Below, one piece after another: positions 24,801-33,526 of a stretch of DNA of 64,000 bases. The stretch covers positions 62,001-126,000 of the forward strand of contig JAEXXM010000079.1 of NCBI GenBank assembly GCA_023405815.1, written 5' to 3'. Each line of letters opens with the position of its first letter. The first letter of the stretch is position 1. The position numbers and the translations under genes were made by a program. This stretch comes from Pseudomonadota bacterium (GTDB lineage: Bacteria; Pseudomonadota; Alphaproteobacteria; Rhizobiales; Hyphomicrobiaceae). Under the pieces are notes generated by a model. It saw only the letters and a list, made by a program, of their open reading frames with translations. It did not search any database and was not told where the DNA came from.

Positions 24801-27800
24801 CTACTCGGCGGGGGTCGGGTGCGTGCGCGGAGCGTGTGCGGGGTGATGCTCGGGCGGCTCGTCGGTCGGGCCGATGAAGCGGCCGAATATGCGCCAGACC
24901 AGATTGCCGATGTCGTCCATCACGGTGAAGAACGAGGGGACGAACACCAGAGACAGCACCGTCGATACCAGCAGGCCGCCGATCACCGCGATGGCCATGG
25001 GAGCGCGGAACTCGCCGCCGTCGCCGACCGCCATGGCGCTGGGGATCATGCCGGCGACCATGGCGAGCGTGGTCATGACGATGGGGCGCGCGCGCTTGCG
25101 GCCGGCATCGATCACGGCGTCGATGCGTGGGACGCCCTTGGCGACCTCCTCCACGGCGAAGTCGACCAGCATGATGGCGTTCTTGGTCACGATGCCCATG
25201 AGCATCAAGAGGCCGATGTAGACCGGCATGCTGACCGAGTTGTTGGTGGCGAGGAGGGCGATGACGACACCGCCGAAGGAGAGCGGCAGCGACAGAAGGA
25301 TGGTGACCGGCTGCGCGACGGAGCCGAACAGGAGCACGAGCACGCCGAAGACGATCATGAGGCCTGTGCCCATGGCGGTCATGAAGCCGGTCGCGACCTC
25401 GTCCTGGATCTCGGCGTCGCCCGACGGCTGCAGGCGAACGCCGGGCGGGAGCTTCTGCTCATCGACCACCTTCAGGAACTTCTCGCGCGCGTCGCTCAGA
25501 GCGTAGCGGGATTCAAGATCGACGCCGATGACGGCGCGGCGTTCGCGGTCATAGCGGTTGATGGAGCTCGGCCCGCGGCTGAAGTCGATGTCGGCGACGG
25601 CGGCGAGGGGGATGGCGGTGCCCCCGGTGTTGGTGACGCGCAGGTTCTTCAAGCGCTGCATGTCGGTGCGCGCGTTCTCCTCGATCTGCACGCGGATCGG
25701 AACGAGGCGGTCGCCGGCGTTGAACTTGGCGAGGTTGGCGTCGATGTCGCCAATGGTGGCGACGCGGATCGTCTCGGCGATCATGCTCGGGGCGACGCCG
25801 AGGCGCGCGGCGGCGTCGAACTTCGGGACGACGCGCAGCTCCGGCCGGTCGATAGCGGCATCGGCGGCGACGTTCTTGAAGCCCGGAACCTGACGCAAGG
25901 CGCCTTCGAGCTTCCGCACGGCATCGCCCAGCTCCTCGCCGTCATGCGAGAGAATGGAGAAGGACAATTCGCGCTCGCCGCGCTCGTTGACGTACCAGAC
26001 GCGAACGTCGGGCGCATCGGCAAGCTTGTCGGCGATGATGATCTTCAGATCCTTCTGCTTCAGGCCGCGCTCGGTCTTCGGCACGAGGTGGACGAACAGC
26101 GACGCCTTGCGGATCTCGAGCCCGCCGGTGGGCGTCGAGCCTCCGAGGACGAAGACGCTTTCGACCTCTGGGATAGTTTTCAAGAGGTCGACCATGTCAT
26201 CGGTCGACCGGCGGGTGTCCTCCAGCGTGGACCCGGGGGGCAGCTCGACGGAGACGACGAGACGGGAGGTGTCCTCGTCGGGGAGGAAGCCGGTCGGCAG
26301 CAGCGTCGTCGCGTAGATCGAGCCGGCGAACAGCCCGAGGCCGGCCAGAAGCGTGAGGTAGCGAACCTTCAGTGTTGCGCGCAGGAAGCCCACATAGGCG
26401 CGCATGACGAGGCCGTTGCCCTCGTGCTCCTCCTTCACGGGGCGCATGAGATAGGCGGCCATCATCGGGGTGATGAGGCGGGCGACGAGCAGCGAGATGA
26501 GCACGGCCACGGCGACGGTGAGGCCGAACTGACGGAAGTACTGGCCGGCAATGCCGCCCATGAAGGAGACGGGCGAGAAGATCGCCACGATGGTGAGCGA
26601 GATGGCAATGACGGCGAGGCCGATCTCGTCCGCGGCTTCGATGGCGGCGCGGTAGGGCGATTTGCCGGTGCGCATGTGGCGCACGATGTTCTCGATCTCG
26701 ACGATGGCGTCGTCGACGAGGATGCCGGTGACGAGGGTGATGCCGAGAAGGCTGACAAGATTGAGCGAGAAGCCCATAAACTGCATCGCCCAGAACGTGG
26801 GGATGGCGGAGAGCGGCAGCGCGACCGCGGCGATGACCGTGGCGCGGATGTTGCGCAGGAAGATGAGCACGACGAGCACGGCGAGTACGGCGCCCTCGAT
26901 CAAGGTCTCCATCGCCGAGGTGTAATTGCCGCGTGTATAGGCGACGGCGTCGTCGATCTTGGACATGCGGATGTCGGGATACTGCTTCTGCAGCTCCTCG
27001 AGCTTCGCCGTCACGACGTTGGCAACCGAGAGCTCGCTCGAGCCCTTGGAGCGGAAGACGGAAAACGTGACGACAGGCTCTCCGGCGAGGCGCGCGAACG
27101 AGCGCTGCTCGCTCGCATCGTCGATGACGCGGCCGAGGTCGGACAGGCGCACCTGCCGGCCGCCGGGAAGCAGGATCTTGGTCTCGGCGAGATCCTCGAC
27201 CTTGCGTGCTCCGGCGAGAGTGCGGATCGCCTGCTCCTGACCGCCGACCTCGCCGCGACCACCGCCCAAGTCGACGTTGGTCGCGCGGACCTGGGTGTTC
27301 ACCTCGGCGGCGGTGATGCCGAAGGCGAGGAGCCGATCGGGATCGAGCAGGACGCGCACCTCGCGATCGACGCCGCCGTAGCGCTCGACGCGGCCGACGC
27401 CCTTGAGGCCCTGGAGCTGGCGCTTGATGACGTCGTCCACGTGCCAGGAGAGCTTTTCCAGCGTCATGCCGGGCGAGGAGGCGGCGAAAGTGAGGATCGA
27501 CTGTCCCTCGACGTCGATGCGCTGCACGATCGGCTCGTTGATGTCGCGGGGCAGCTGAAGGCGGATCTTATCGATCGCGTCCTTCACGTCGTTGACGGCG
27601 CGGTCCTGGTTCACCTCGAGGCGGAACTCGATGACGGTCTGGGACTGCCCGTCGGTGACCGTCGACATGATGTGCTTGACGCCAGTGATGTTGGCGACCG
27701 CGTCCTCGACGTACTTGGTGACCTGGCTTTCAAGCTCGGCCGGGGCTGCACCAGACTGCACGACCGTGATGGAGACGAGCGGGACGTCGATGTTCGGAAA

Positions 27801-27914
27801 GCGCGTCACCGGCATCGTCATGAAGCTGATGATGCCGAGCAGCGTCAGGACCGCGAACAGAACGATGGACGGCACCGGGCGCCGGATAGACCATGCCGAG
27901 ATGTTGAGGCGCAT
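24801..27914 (-). CDS. RND multidrug/organic solute efflux transporter, HAE1 (AcrB-like) family
   Basis: 1037 residues, the usual size. It begins SAWSIRRPVPSIVLFAVLTL and has the large porter loops after helices 1 and 7. The proton-relay aspartate pair is in GILVDDAIVEIENIVRHM (helix 4) and the matching lysine in GIVTKNAIMLVDFAVEE (helix 10). Trimeric inner-membrane proton antiporter that hands substrates to the co-encoded membrane fusion protein and an external TolC. It is the last gene of a TetR-MFP-RND operon; its start overlaps the end of the MFP gene by one base. Substrates are unknown; AcrB-type pumps are broad. Confidence 0.96.
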   Translation of the reverse strand: MRLNISAWSIRRPVPSIVLFAVLTLLGIISFMTMPVTRFPNIDVPLVSITVVQSGAAPAELESQVTKYVEDAVANITGVKHIMSTVTDGQSQTVIEFRLEVNQDRAVNDVKDAIDKIRLQLPRDINEPIVQRIDVEGQSILTFAASSPGMTLEKLSWHVDDVIKRQLQGLKGVGRVERYGGVDREVRVLLDPDRLLAFGITAAEVNTQVRATNVDLGGGRGEVGGQEQAIRTLAGARKVEDLAETKILLPGGRQVRLSDLGRVIDDASEQRSFARLAGEPVVTFSVFRSKGSSELSVANVVTAKLEELQKQYPDIRMSKIDDAVAYTRGNYTSAMETLIEGAVLAVLVVLIFLRNIRATVIAAVALPLSAIPTFWAMQFMGFSLNLVSLLGITLVTGILVDDAIVEIENIVRHMRTGKSPYRAAIEAADEIGLAVIAISLTIVAIFSPVSFMGGIAGQYFRQFGLTVAVAVLISLLVARLITPMMAAYLMRPVKEEHEGNGLVMRAYVGFLRATLKVRYLTLLAGLGLFAGSIYATTLLPTGFLPDEDTSRLVVSVELPPGSTLEDTRRSTDDMVDLLKTIPEVESVFVLGGSTPTGGLEIRKASLFVHLVPKTERGLKQKDLKIIIADKLADAPDVRVWYVNERGERELSFSILSHDGEELGDAVRKLEGALRQVPGFKNVAADAAIDRPELRVVPKFDAAARLGVAPSMIAETIRVATIGDIDANLAKFNAGDRLVPIRVQIEENARTDMQRLKNLRVTNTGGTAIPLAAVADIDFSRGPSSINRYDRERRAVIGVDLESRYALSDAREKFLKVVDEQKLPPGVRLQPSGDAEIQDEVATGFMTAMGTGLMIVFGVLVLLFGSVAQPVTILLSLPLSFGGVVIALLATNNSVSMPVYIGLLMLMGIVTKNAIMLVDFAVEEVAKGVPRIDAVIDAGRKRARPIVMTTLAMVAGMIPSAMAVGDGGEFRAPMAIAVIGGLLVSTVLSLVFVPSFFTVMDDIGNLVWRIFGRFIGPTDEPPEHHPAHAPRTHPTPAE

Positions 27915-29164
27915 TATCTTGCCTCGCTGATCTTCGAGTCGGGCTCGACGGCACGCACCTGGTCGCCATCGCGCAGGAAGGTGCCAGCGCGCGCCACGAC
28001 CACCTCGCCTTCAGAGATGCCCGAGCGGACCTCGATGAGGCCGCGTGCAACGAGGCCGGTCTTGATATCGCGCCGTTCGACCCGGCCGTTGCGCACGACC
28101 TGCACATAGGCGCCGCCGTTCAAGTCGAAGACGACTGCGGACGAGGGGACGCCGAGGCCGTGGCTCTTGGCGGTGGCGACGGTGCCGCGGCCGTAGGTGC
28201 CGATCCGCAGACGCGGATCGGTGCCGAGGAAGATTCGCACTCGGCCAAGGCGCGTCTGCTTGTCGACCTCGGGAGAGACGAGGCGCACGGTGCCGTCGAC
28301 CTCGCCGACGCCGGCAACATCGACGCGCGCCTTCTGGCCGGCCAATATCTTGGCGAGCTCGGTCTCGATCACCTCGGCATCGAGCTCCACCTCGCTACGG
28401 GCGATAATGCGGAACATCGGCTCGGCGGCGCCCGACGCCATTCCGCCGATGCGCGCGGTGCGGCGGCTGATGAGGCCATCGGCAGGGGCCGTGACGGCGG
28501 TATTGGTGCGCTTCCACATGAGCTCCCGGCGCTGGGCCTCGACCTGCAGCTTCTCGGCTTCGGCCAGCTTCAGGCCGTCCTCTGCGGCCTTGAGCTGGGC
28601 GGCGGCAGATTTGGCTGCAGCTTCGCGCTGGTCGTATGTCGAGCCAGAGAGATAGCCGGAGCTCTTCAGCGGTTTGGCGCGCTCGAAATTCGCATCAGCC
28701 TCGGCGAGCTTAGCCTTGGCCTCGACGATCTGGCTTTGAGTCTGCGAGATCGCGGCCTCGGCGCGCGCGAGCGAAGCGGCGTTCTGGGCCAACTGGGCGT
28801 CCAGCGACTCCTGAACCAGAGTGGCGAGAACATCGCCCTTCTTGACGCGATCGCCCTCGTCGACCATCAGCTCGAGCACGCGGAAGCCCTCGATCTCGGG
28901 CGCAACGAGGATCTCGTCGCGCGGAACGAGGGAGCCGGAGACGGTGACGAGCTCGGTAAAGTCGGCCTCGGCGGCCTTCACGACGGAGACCGCGGGTGGA
29001 GGCGTGGGGGCCGGCTCCTTGTGCTTGGCCTCTTTGCGCTCGGCATGCCAATCGCTGAATGCGGTCAGATAGGGCGCGAGCTGGGGTGCCGCGTGCGGCG
29101 CAAGCAGAACGGCTGCACCGGCCACGGCGAAAAGCGCGCCGCTAATGAAGAGGAGCCTTTTCAT
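27914..29164 (-). CDS. RND efflux periplasmic adaptor (membrane fusion protein)
   Basis: 416 residues from ATG 29164, which overlaps the TetR stop (ATGA); the frame continues upstream into TetR as shadow. N-terminal hydrophobic segment (LLFISGALFAVAGAAVLLAP) without a lipobox, so probably membrane-anchored. Lipoyl halves are DEILVAPEIEGFRVLELMVD and TNTAVTAPADGLISRRTARI, flanking a helical hairpin (~140-230). The beta-barrel follows (SEVELDAEVIETELAKILAG), then the membrane-proximal domain (FDLNGGAYVQVVRNGRVERR). Works with the RND pump directly downstream. Confidence 0.94.
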   Translation of the reverse strand: MKRLLFISGALFAVAGAAVLLAPHAAPQLAPYLTAFSDWHAERKEAKHKEPAPTPPPAVSVVKAAEADFTELVTVSGSLVPRDEILVAPEIEGFRVLELMVDEGDRVKKGDVLATLVQESLDAQLAQNAASLARAEAAISQTQSQIVEAKAKLAEADANFERAKPLKSSGYLSGSTYDQREAAAKSAAAQLKAAEDGLKLAEAEKLQVEAQRRELMWKRTNTAVTAPADGLISRRTARIGGMASGAAEPMFRIIARSEVELDAEVIETELAKILAGQKARVDVAGVGEVDGTVRLVSPEVDKQTRLGRVRIFLGTDPRLRIGTYGRGTVATAKSHGLGVPSSAVVFDLNGGAYVQVVRNGRVERRDIKTGLVARGLIEVRSGISEGEVVVARAGTFLRDGDQVRAVEPDSKISEAR

Positions 29165-29802
29165 CGACGCTTCTCCATCATCTCGCCTTGCGGCTCTGCG
29201 CTCGGTGGCGGCTGCACGTTTAGTAGCTTGGCAATCAGCCCCATGACGGCGGGGACGAGCGTTTCGGGATCGAAGTGCGGATCGAGCGCGCGGCGCATGA
29301 AGAGGCCGTCGCCGATCATCGAGAACACCTTCGTGACCGTCGGGATGTCGACGTCGGGAGCGATGCGGCCTTCCTCCGCCAGCTTGGCGAAGAGCTTTTC
29401 GAAGCTTTCCTCCACGAAGCGATCGACGGAGCGATAGATCTCGCCGACGCGCGGATTGCGGATCGATTCGAGGCCGATCTCGAGACACATGGTGCGCTTA
29501 TGCGGGGGCTCCTCGGCGAAGTAGTGATCGCCGAGGTCGGAGAGGGCGCGCATGAAGTCCGGTGCCGCCGAGACCTCGGCGAAGCGCTCAGCAAAATCTG
29601 AGCGATCGCGCTCGGCGAGGCCGGCGATAAGGTCCTCCTTGGAGGCGAAATAGACGTAGAGCGCGCCGGGGCTGATCGCTGCCTCCTTGCAGATGTCCTG
29701 CATGGTGGTGCGGTGAAAGCCCGCGCGGGCGAAGCAGATCTCTGCTGCGTCGAGGATGTGCTCGCGGCGCGCGCGCTGTGTGGCTGGCTTGAGCTTGGGC
29801 AT
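29161..29802 (-). CDS. TetR-family repressor of the RND efflux operon
   Basis: 213 residues from ATG 29802 (the frame is open to 29928 but the extra part overlaps the operator region). The HTH is at about residues 10-55: RREHILDAAEICFARAGFHR, TTMQDICKEAAISPGALYVY, FASKEDLI. The C-terminal domain resembles the BetI/TetR_C_6-like ligand domain (EEPPHKRTMCLEIGLESIRN). As first gene of the operon it probably represses itself and the pump until a pump substrate binds. A palindrome 48 bases upstream is a likely binding site. Confidence 0.93.
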   Translation of the reverse strand: MPKLKPATQRARREHILDAAEICFARAGFHRTTMQDICKEAAISPGALYVYFASKEDLIAGLAERDRSDFAERFAEVSAAPDFMRALSDLGDHYFAEEPPHKRTMCLEIGLESIRNPRVGEIYRSVDRFVEESFEKLFAKLAEEGRIAPDVDIPTVTKVFSMIGDGLFMRRALDPHFDPETLVPAVMGLIAKLLNVQPPPSAEPQGEMMEKRR

Positions 29803-29849
29803 CGGGTAACCGGTTAAGAATGTCCTTCTCGCCGTTCTATGGCGGAACA

Positions 29850-29875
29850 AAACAAAACGAACAACCGTTTTGTTT
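29850..29875 (-). promoter_or_regulatory. Candidate TetR operator
   Basis: Perfect inverted repeat AAACAAAACG - AACAAC - CGTTTTGTTT with 10-bp arms, 48 bases upstream of the TetR start in an AT-rich strip unlike its surroundings. Size and place fit an autoregulatory TetR operator. The pairing is seen; its use by this repressor is inferred. Confidence 0.65.
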
Positions 29876-29985
29876 GCATGCCATGATGGCACACTCATGG
29901 CATGTCCCCGAGGGAACCGGCCGGTCAATGGCGGGGGGTGAGTGCGCCGGAGGCCGGGCAGAAGGGCAATCCGCGCCGGGCCGGA

Positions 29986-30741
29986 TCAGAACTGGGTGAG
30001 CCAGTTGGCGGTGGCGTACGGGTCGCGGAGTGACTGTGCGTCCTCGAGGAAGCGGCCCGAGAAACCGCCTGAGACTGAGATTTCGCCGCCGTCCCAGGCG
30101 TAGCGTGTGAAGATGCCGATGCGCGCGTCCTCGCCCAAATCGTTGGCGTTGATGCCGCCTTCGAGGCCTAGTGAGACGTCTCGATAAAGGCGGTATCCAC
30201 TCCGCAAGCGGGCGGCGGCAGTGTTGTAGGCAGTGGTCCAGGAGAGGTCGAGCGAGGACCAGGCCGAGCTTCTCATGTTGAGCCAGAACTCGGCGGCGAG
30301 CTTGGGGCCAAGCCTTTGCCCTTGCATGGGATTTTCAGGATCATACGGAGAGACGTCGTGCTCGATGGCGGCGACGCCGAGGAATGCCTTGGCGGTCAGC
30401 GGGCCGAAGCGCTTGAGGTAGCCAACGAGTGCCTCGCCATAGCCCGTCTGGGCATCGAAGGAGCGCATCTCTCCGCGGCGGTCCCCGGAATACGAATAGC
30501 GCCCGTAGCCGCCGGCAATGCGCAGGCGAAGGCCGTCGGCGAATACGTGTCCATAGGGGGCGACGGTCGCCCCGCTGTAGAGAAGCCAGACGCTGCTCGA
30601 AACATCGGCTCCCGACCAGACCTCACGCCAGCCGTAGCGCGGCTCGGGCTCGGCGCGAGCGGAGGCGGGAAAGAACAATGCGACGAGCGCGGCGGCTGTC
30701 GCCACGGCTTTTCCGCCGGAATGTGGACCCGTCCCCCGCAT
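29986..30741 (-). CDS. bcsS: Cellulose biosynthesis protein BcsS-like
   Basis: 251 residues from ATG 30741 (a TTG at 30762 would add seven). Signal peptide (VATAAALVALFFPASARAEP), then a beta-rich sequence: WREVWSGADVSSSVWLLYSG, GLRLRIAGGYGRYSYSG, VGYLKRFGPLTAKAFLGVAA, and strand-like repeats to a terminal Phe, suggesting an outer-membrane barrel. This is the BcsS family, accessory to cellulose synthesis in Alphaproteobacteria. No bcsA/B genes are in this window, so it is an orphan here and its role is inferred from family only. Confidence 0.8.
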   Translation of the reverse strand: MRGTGPHSGGKAVATAAALVALFFPASARAEPEPRYGWREVWSGADVSSSVWLLYSGATVAPYGHVFADGLRLRIAGGYGRYSYSGDRRGEMRSFDAQTGYGEALVGYLKRFGPLTAKAFLGVAAIEHDVSPYDPENPMQGQRLGPKLAAEFWLNMRSSAWSSLDLSWTTAYNTAAARLRSGYRLYRDVSLGLEGGINANDLGEDARIGIFTRYAWDGGEISVSGGFSGRFLEDAQSLRDPYATANWLTQF

Positions 30742-31054
30742 ACGCGTACGCAATAAGAACAACGCAACGACCTATATAAATCTGTGGATTAACCATAAGC
30801 GCCCTAAACGGCGCATGCAACCCAGGATGAATGGAATCGGCGTTTTAGGTCCAGCAGTTGCCCAGGGGTTTCGATAACGATTGCGCGACGAGAGCCGATT
30901 GTGGCCTGTGCACAGAATCGTTTTCTGCCATTCTGCTGTCGCCTGCGCCTGCTAATGTTTTCTTCGTGGGGATGCTGCAAACCCTCAACGGAGACGGCCT
31001 CCAGCCCGGCTCCCCCGCCGCAATCAGGCCGTCCGAAACAAGGGAGGACGAACC
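30742..31054. other. Divergent intergenic region between bcsS and the phasin gene
   Basis: About 310 bases without a gene. It holds the phasin ribosome site (AGGGAGGA before 31055) and presumably two divergent promoters. No further structure recognised. Confidence 0.5.
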
Positions 31055-31492
31055 ATGGTTGCCCATGCGTCGAATTCGCATGCGAACGGCAAGTCACCAG
31101 CACATTCGGCGTTCCAGTTCTATTTCGGCGGATTGGAAGCGCTCGGCCAAGCCTATGATCCCTTCCTCAAGGGCGTTGCGCGCACTCAGCTCGAGATGCT
31201 CGGATTCTTCAACCGGCGCGCCCAGGCGTACATGCAGATCCCGGCGCACGTCGCCCAGTGCCGCACGCCGCAGGATCTCATCAACGCGCAGACCCAGTTC
31301 TGGCGCGCTGCCTATGAGGACTACTCGCAGAGCGTTGGTCGGGTGACGAGCGCTCTTGCGTCATGCGCGCCGAACCTTGCCGCCTTCGTCTCTGACGAAG
31401 TCCGTAATGCACACGACTACATCGCCTTCCCGGACACGGAAGCCAAAGAGCCGGGAGCGAGCAGACACACGCGTGAGCGCAAGGCGGCCTAG
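31055..31492 (+). CDS. Phasin-family protein
   Basis: 145 residues, helical: FQFYFGGLEALGQAYDPFLK, GVARTQLEMLGFFNRRAQAY, CRTPQDLINAQTQFWRAAYE, DYSQSVGRVTSAL. This is the phasin_2 pattern of amphipathic helices that coat polyhydroxyalkanoate granules, though many homologues have other or unknown roles. A strong AGGGAGGA ribosome site precedes the ATG. A short basic tail closes it. No PHA synthase is nearby. Convergent with ialB. Confidence 0.85.
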   Translation: MVAHASNSHANGKSPAHSAFQFYFGGLEALGQAYDPFLKGVARTQLEMLGFFNRRAQAYMQIPAHVAQCRTPQDLINAQTQFWRAAYEDYSQSVGRVTSALASCAPNLAAFVSDEVRNAHDYIAFPDTEAKEPGASRHTRERKAA

Positions 31493-31586
31493 CCGCCCGA
31501 AGAGTTGTTCTTGCGTTTTGGGCTGGGGGCCAGCGTTGGGCGCCCCGGCGGTGGCGAGGCTCGGCCAATAACCGCGATGCTTTCGC

Positions 31587-32156
31587 CTATTTCAGCTCGG
31601 CCAGCGCTTCCTTGAAGCCGTTGAGCGAGATCGGGATGCCAATACCCGCCTCCTCCGCCTGGAAGATGATGAAGATGGCCGTCTTCCCATTCTTGAGCTG
31701 ATCGACCAGCGGATCCTCGACGACCACCTGCGCATAACAGGCGAAAGTGTGGCAGCGCAGGAATGGCGCGTGGCCTACGTCCTTGTCGTCGATCTTCAGG
31801 CCGAGACCCGGCGGCAGCAGGATGCCGAGCGGGGCGAACACGCGCAGGACGCGCGTGCCGTTGGAGAACTTCTGGAAGTAGACGGTAAGGCCGATGTTGT
31901 CCTTGTCCTCGGCCGTGACGCTCTGCACCAACGCGCAGACTTCGTTCTTGGCGCCGGGTGGGGGGTCCTTGCAGACGATCTGCCAATCGCCGTGCTGGGC
32001 TTTGACGGTGCCTTCCTGAGCTGCGGCCGGAAACGCGGCGAACGCCAGCAGGCAAAGGGCCAGTGCGATTTGCGCCACCGGCGAGCATGCAGTGCGCGCA
32101 AAAAAATGTGACGCGCTGCGGGGGGCGGCGCGGTCAGCAGGTTCGATGTCGTGCAC
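31587..32156 (-). CDS. Invasion-associated locus B (IalB) family periplasmic protein
   Basis: 189 residues from GTG 32156, chosen because AGGAG lies seven bases upstream; the frame is open to 32522 but that part is not conserved. A signal peptide (VAQIALALCLLAFAAFPAAA) precedes the IalB core: KAQHGDWQIVCKDPPPG, VCALVQSVTAEDKDNIGLTV, VFAPLGILLPPGLGLKIDDK, and the Cys pair in LRCHTFACYAQVVVEDPLV. The name comes from Bartonella, but the family is widespread in free-living alphas, where it is a small periplasmic protein of unclear function. Confidence 0.9.
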   Translation of the reverse strand: MHDIEPADRAAPRSASHFFARTACSPVAQIALALCLLAFAAFPAAAQEGTVKAQHGDWQIVCKDPPPGAKNEVCALVQSVTAEDKDNIGLTVYFQKFSNGTRVLRVFAPLGILLPPGLGLKIDDKDVGHAPFLRCHTFACYAQVVVEDPLVDQLKNGKTAIFIIFQAEEAGIGIPISLNGFKEALAELK

Positions 32157-32476
32157 GCAATGCTCCTGAGGTCTGCCGGCGGGAACCGCCGGCATCGTGG
32201 TGTTCCCGGAATCGGGCCAAAATTGGGACCTGACACAGATCAGAACTGATTGATGCACGGCGGAAATTTTGTTGCGCCACAACGCGTGCAAATGCCGCAT
32301 CAAGCTTGACTTGAGCCATGGATTTCTATTGTGCTCATAGTTGACGAGGGGACATGCGTCCTGCGTTCCGGCTGCTTCGAGCACCGGCGCGGTGGTTGCG
32401 GGCGAACTGATCAAAAGCAGCGCCTGTTTGGGGAGGTACTCGGCCAACGTGCCGAGCAGCACTTGGGAGCGGATGA
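32157..32476 (+). promoter_or_regulatory. Upstream region of the cytochrome oxidase operon
   Basis: About 320 bases without a gene. Near 32305-32332 a plus-strand CTTGAC - 16 bases - TATTGT resembles the alphaproteobacterial sigma-70 promoter and would drive coxB about 140 bases downstream. An AGGAG for ialB lies at the other end. The promoter is a weak prediction. Confidence 0.35.
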
Positions 32477-33457
32477 ATGTTGAGACGACTGCTTTGCTCG
32501 GCGCCTGCCGCAGCACTTGCAATGCTGTTGCTTGGGTCGTTTGCCTGGGCTGGGATGGGCCAGCCGTCGCCGGGTGAGATGGGCCTGCAGGGAGCGGCCT
32601 CCCCGGTCGCCGAGGCGATCCACTCCTTCTACGACTTCGTGAACATCATTATCGTGGCGATCACGGTCTTCGTGCTTCTGCTGCTGATCTACGTGATGTA
32701 CCGCTTCAACGAGCGGTCCAACCCGACCCCCTCGACGGTCACGCACCACACCGGGCTCGAGGTTGCCTGGACCGTCATCCCGATCCTCATCCTCGTCGCC
32801 ATCGCCATTCCCTCCTTCCGCTTGCTGCACCTGCAGTACAGCTACCCGAAGGCGGACCTGACGCTGAAGGCCACGGGCTACCAGTGGTACTGGGAGCATG
32901 CCTATCCGGAACTCGGCATTGCCTTCGAGACGCGCATGCTCGACGAGGCGGGCATCCAGGAGCAGCAGGCCCTGAACCTGCCGGCGCCGCGCAACCTCGC
33001 CGTCGACAACGAAGTGATCATTCCCGTCGGCAAGGTCGTGAACACGCTCGTCACGGCCGCTCCCGACGGCGTCATCCACGACTGGACCATTCCGTCTTTC
33101 GGCTCGAAGGTCGACGCTGTTCCGGGCCGCATCACCTCCACCTGGTTCAAGCCCACCATCGAGGGCGTCTTCTACGGGCAGTGCTCGGAGCTGTGCGGCA
33201 AGGACCACGCCTTCATGCCCATCGCGGTCCGCGTGGTGAAGGAAGAAGTATTCAACTCCTGGGTCGATGCGCAGAAGCAGGCCATTGAGGTCGGCAAGGC
33301 GGCCGGCGCCGAAAAGGACAAGGAAAAGCGCAAGGAGCTGCTGAAGCAGAAGAAGGATCTCCTCGAGAAGGCCAAGGGCATCGTCCGGCAGGCCGCGCTC
33401 GAGCAGGCCGGCGTACGCCAGTTCGCCAACAACGGCGATGCCGCGCAGGCCAAGTGA
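32477..33457 (+). CDS. coxB: Cytochrome c oxidase subunit II (CuA)
   Basis: 326 residues. Signal peptide, then two membrane helices (IIIVAITVFVLLLLIYVMYR and LEVAWTVIPILILVAIAIPS) and the periplasmic CuA cupredoxin: GYQWYWEHAYPE, VIHDWTIPSFGSKVDAVPGR, and the metal-binding GQCSELCGKDHAFMPI with both cysteines, the bridging Glu, and the His. It accepts electrons from cytochrome c. The C-terminus is extended by ~60 mostly Lys/Glu residues (AEKDKEKRKELLKQKKDLLE), predicted coiled coil and longer than in most homologues. First gene of the aa3 oxidase operon. Confidence 0.96.
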   Translation: MLRRLLCSAPAAALAMLLLGSFAWAGMGQPSPGEMGLQGAASPVAEAIHSFYDFVNIIIVAITVFVLLLLIYVMYRFNERSNPTPSTVTHHTGLEVAWTVIPILILVAIAIPSFRLLHLQYSYPKADLTLKATGYQWYWEHAYPELGIAFETRMLDEAGIQEQQALNLPAPRNLAVDNEVIIPVGKVVNTLVTAAPDGVIHDWTIPSFGSKVDAVPGRITSTWFKPTIEGVFYGQCSELCGKDHAFMPIAVRVVKEEVFNSWVDAQKQAIEVGKAAGAEKDKEKRKELLKQKKDLLEKAKGIVRQAALEQAGVRQFANNGDAAQAK

Positions 33458-33526
33458 TCCACGCTTCACAACCTAGATGAGCTCCGGGCCTGGCCCGGCA
33501 ACAAACACCTCAAGGGCGAACGCACA

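Noticed and set aside
24819..28109. Very long plus-strand open frame (1096 codons) antisense to the RND pump and MFP
   Set aside because: Rich in Asp/His/Arg/Gly from reading GC-rich codons backwards; a classic shadow of the real minus-strand genes.
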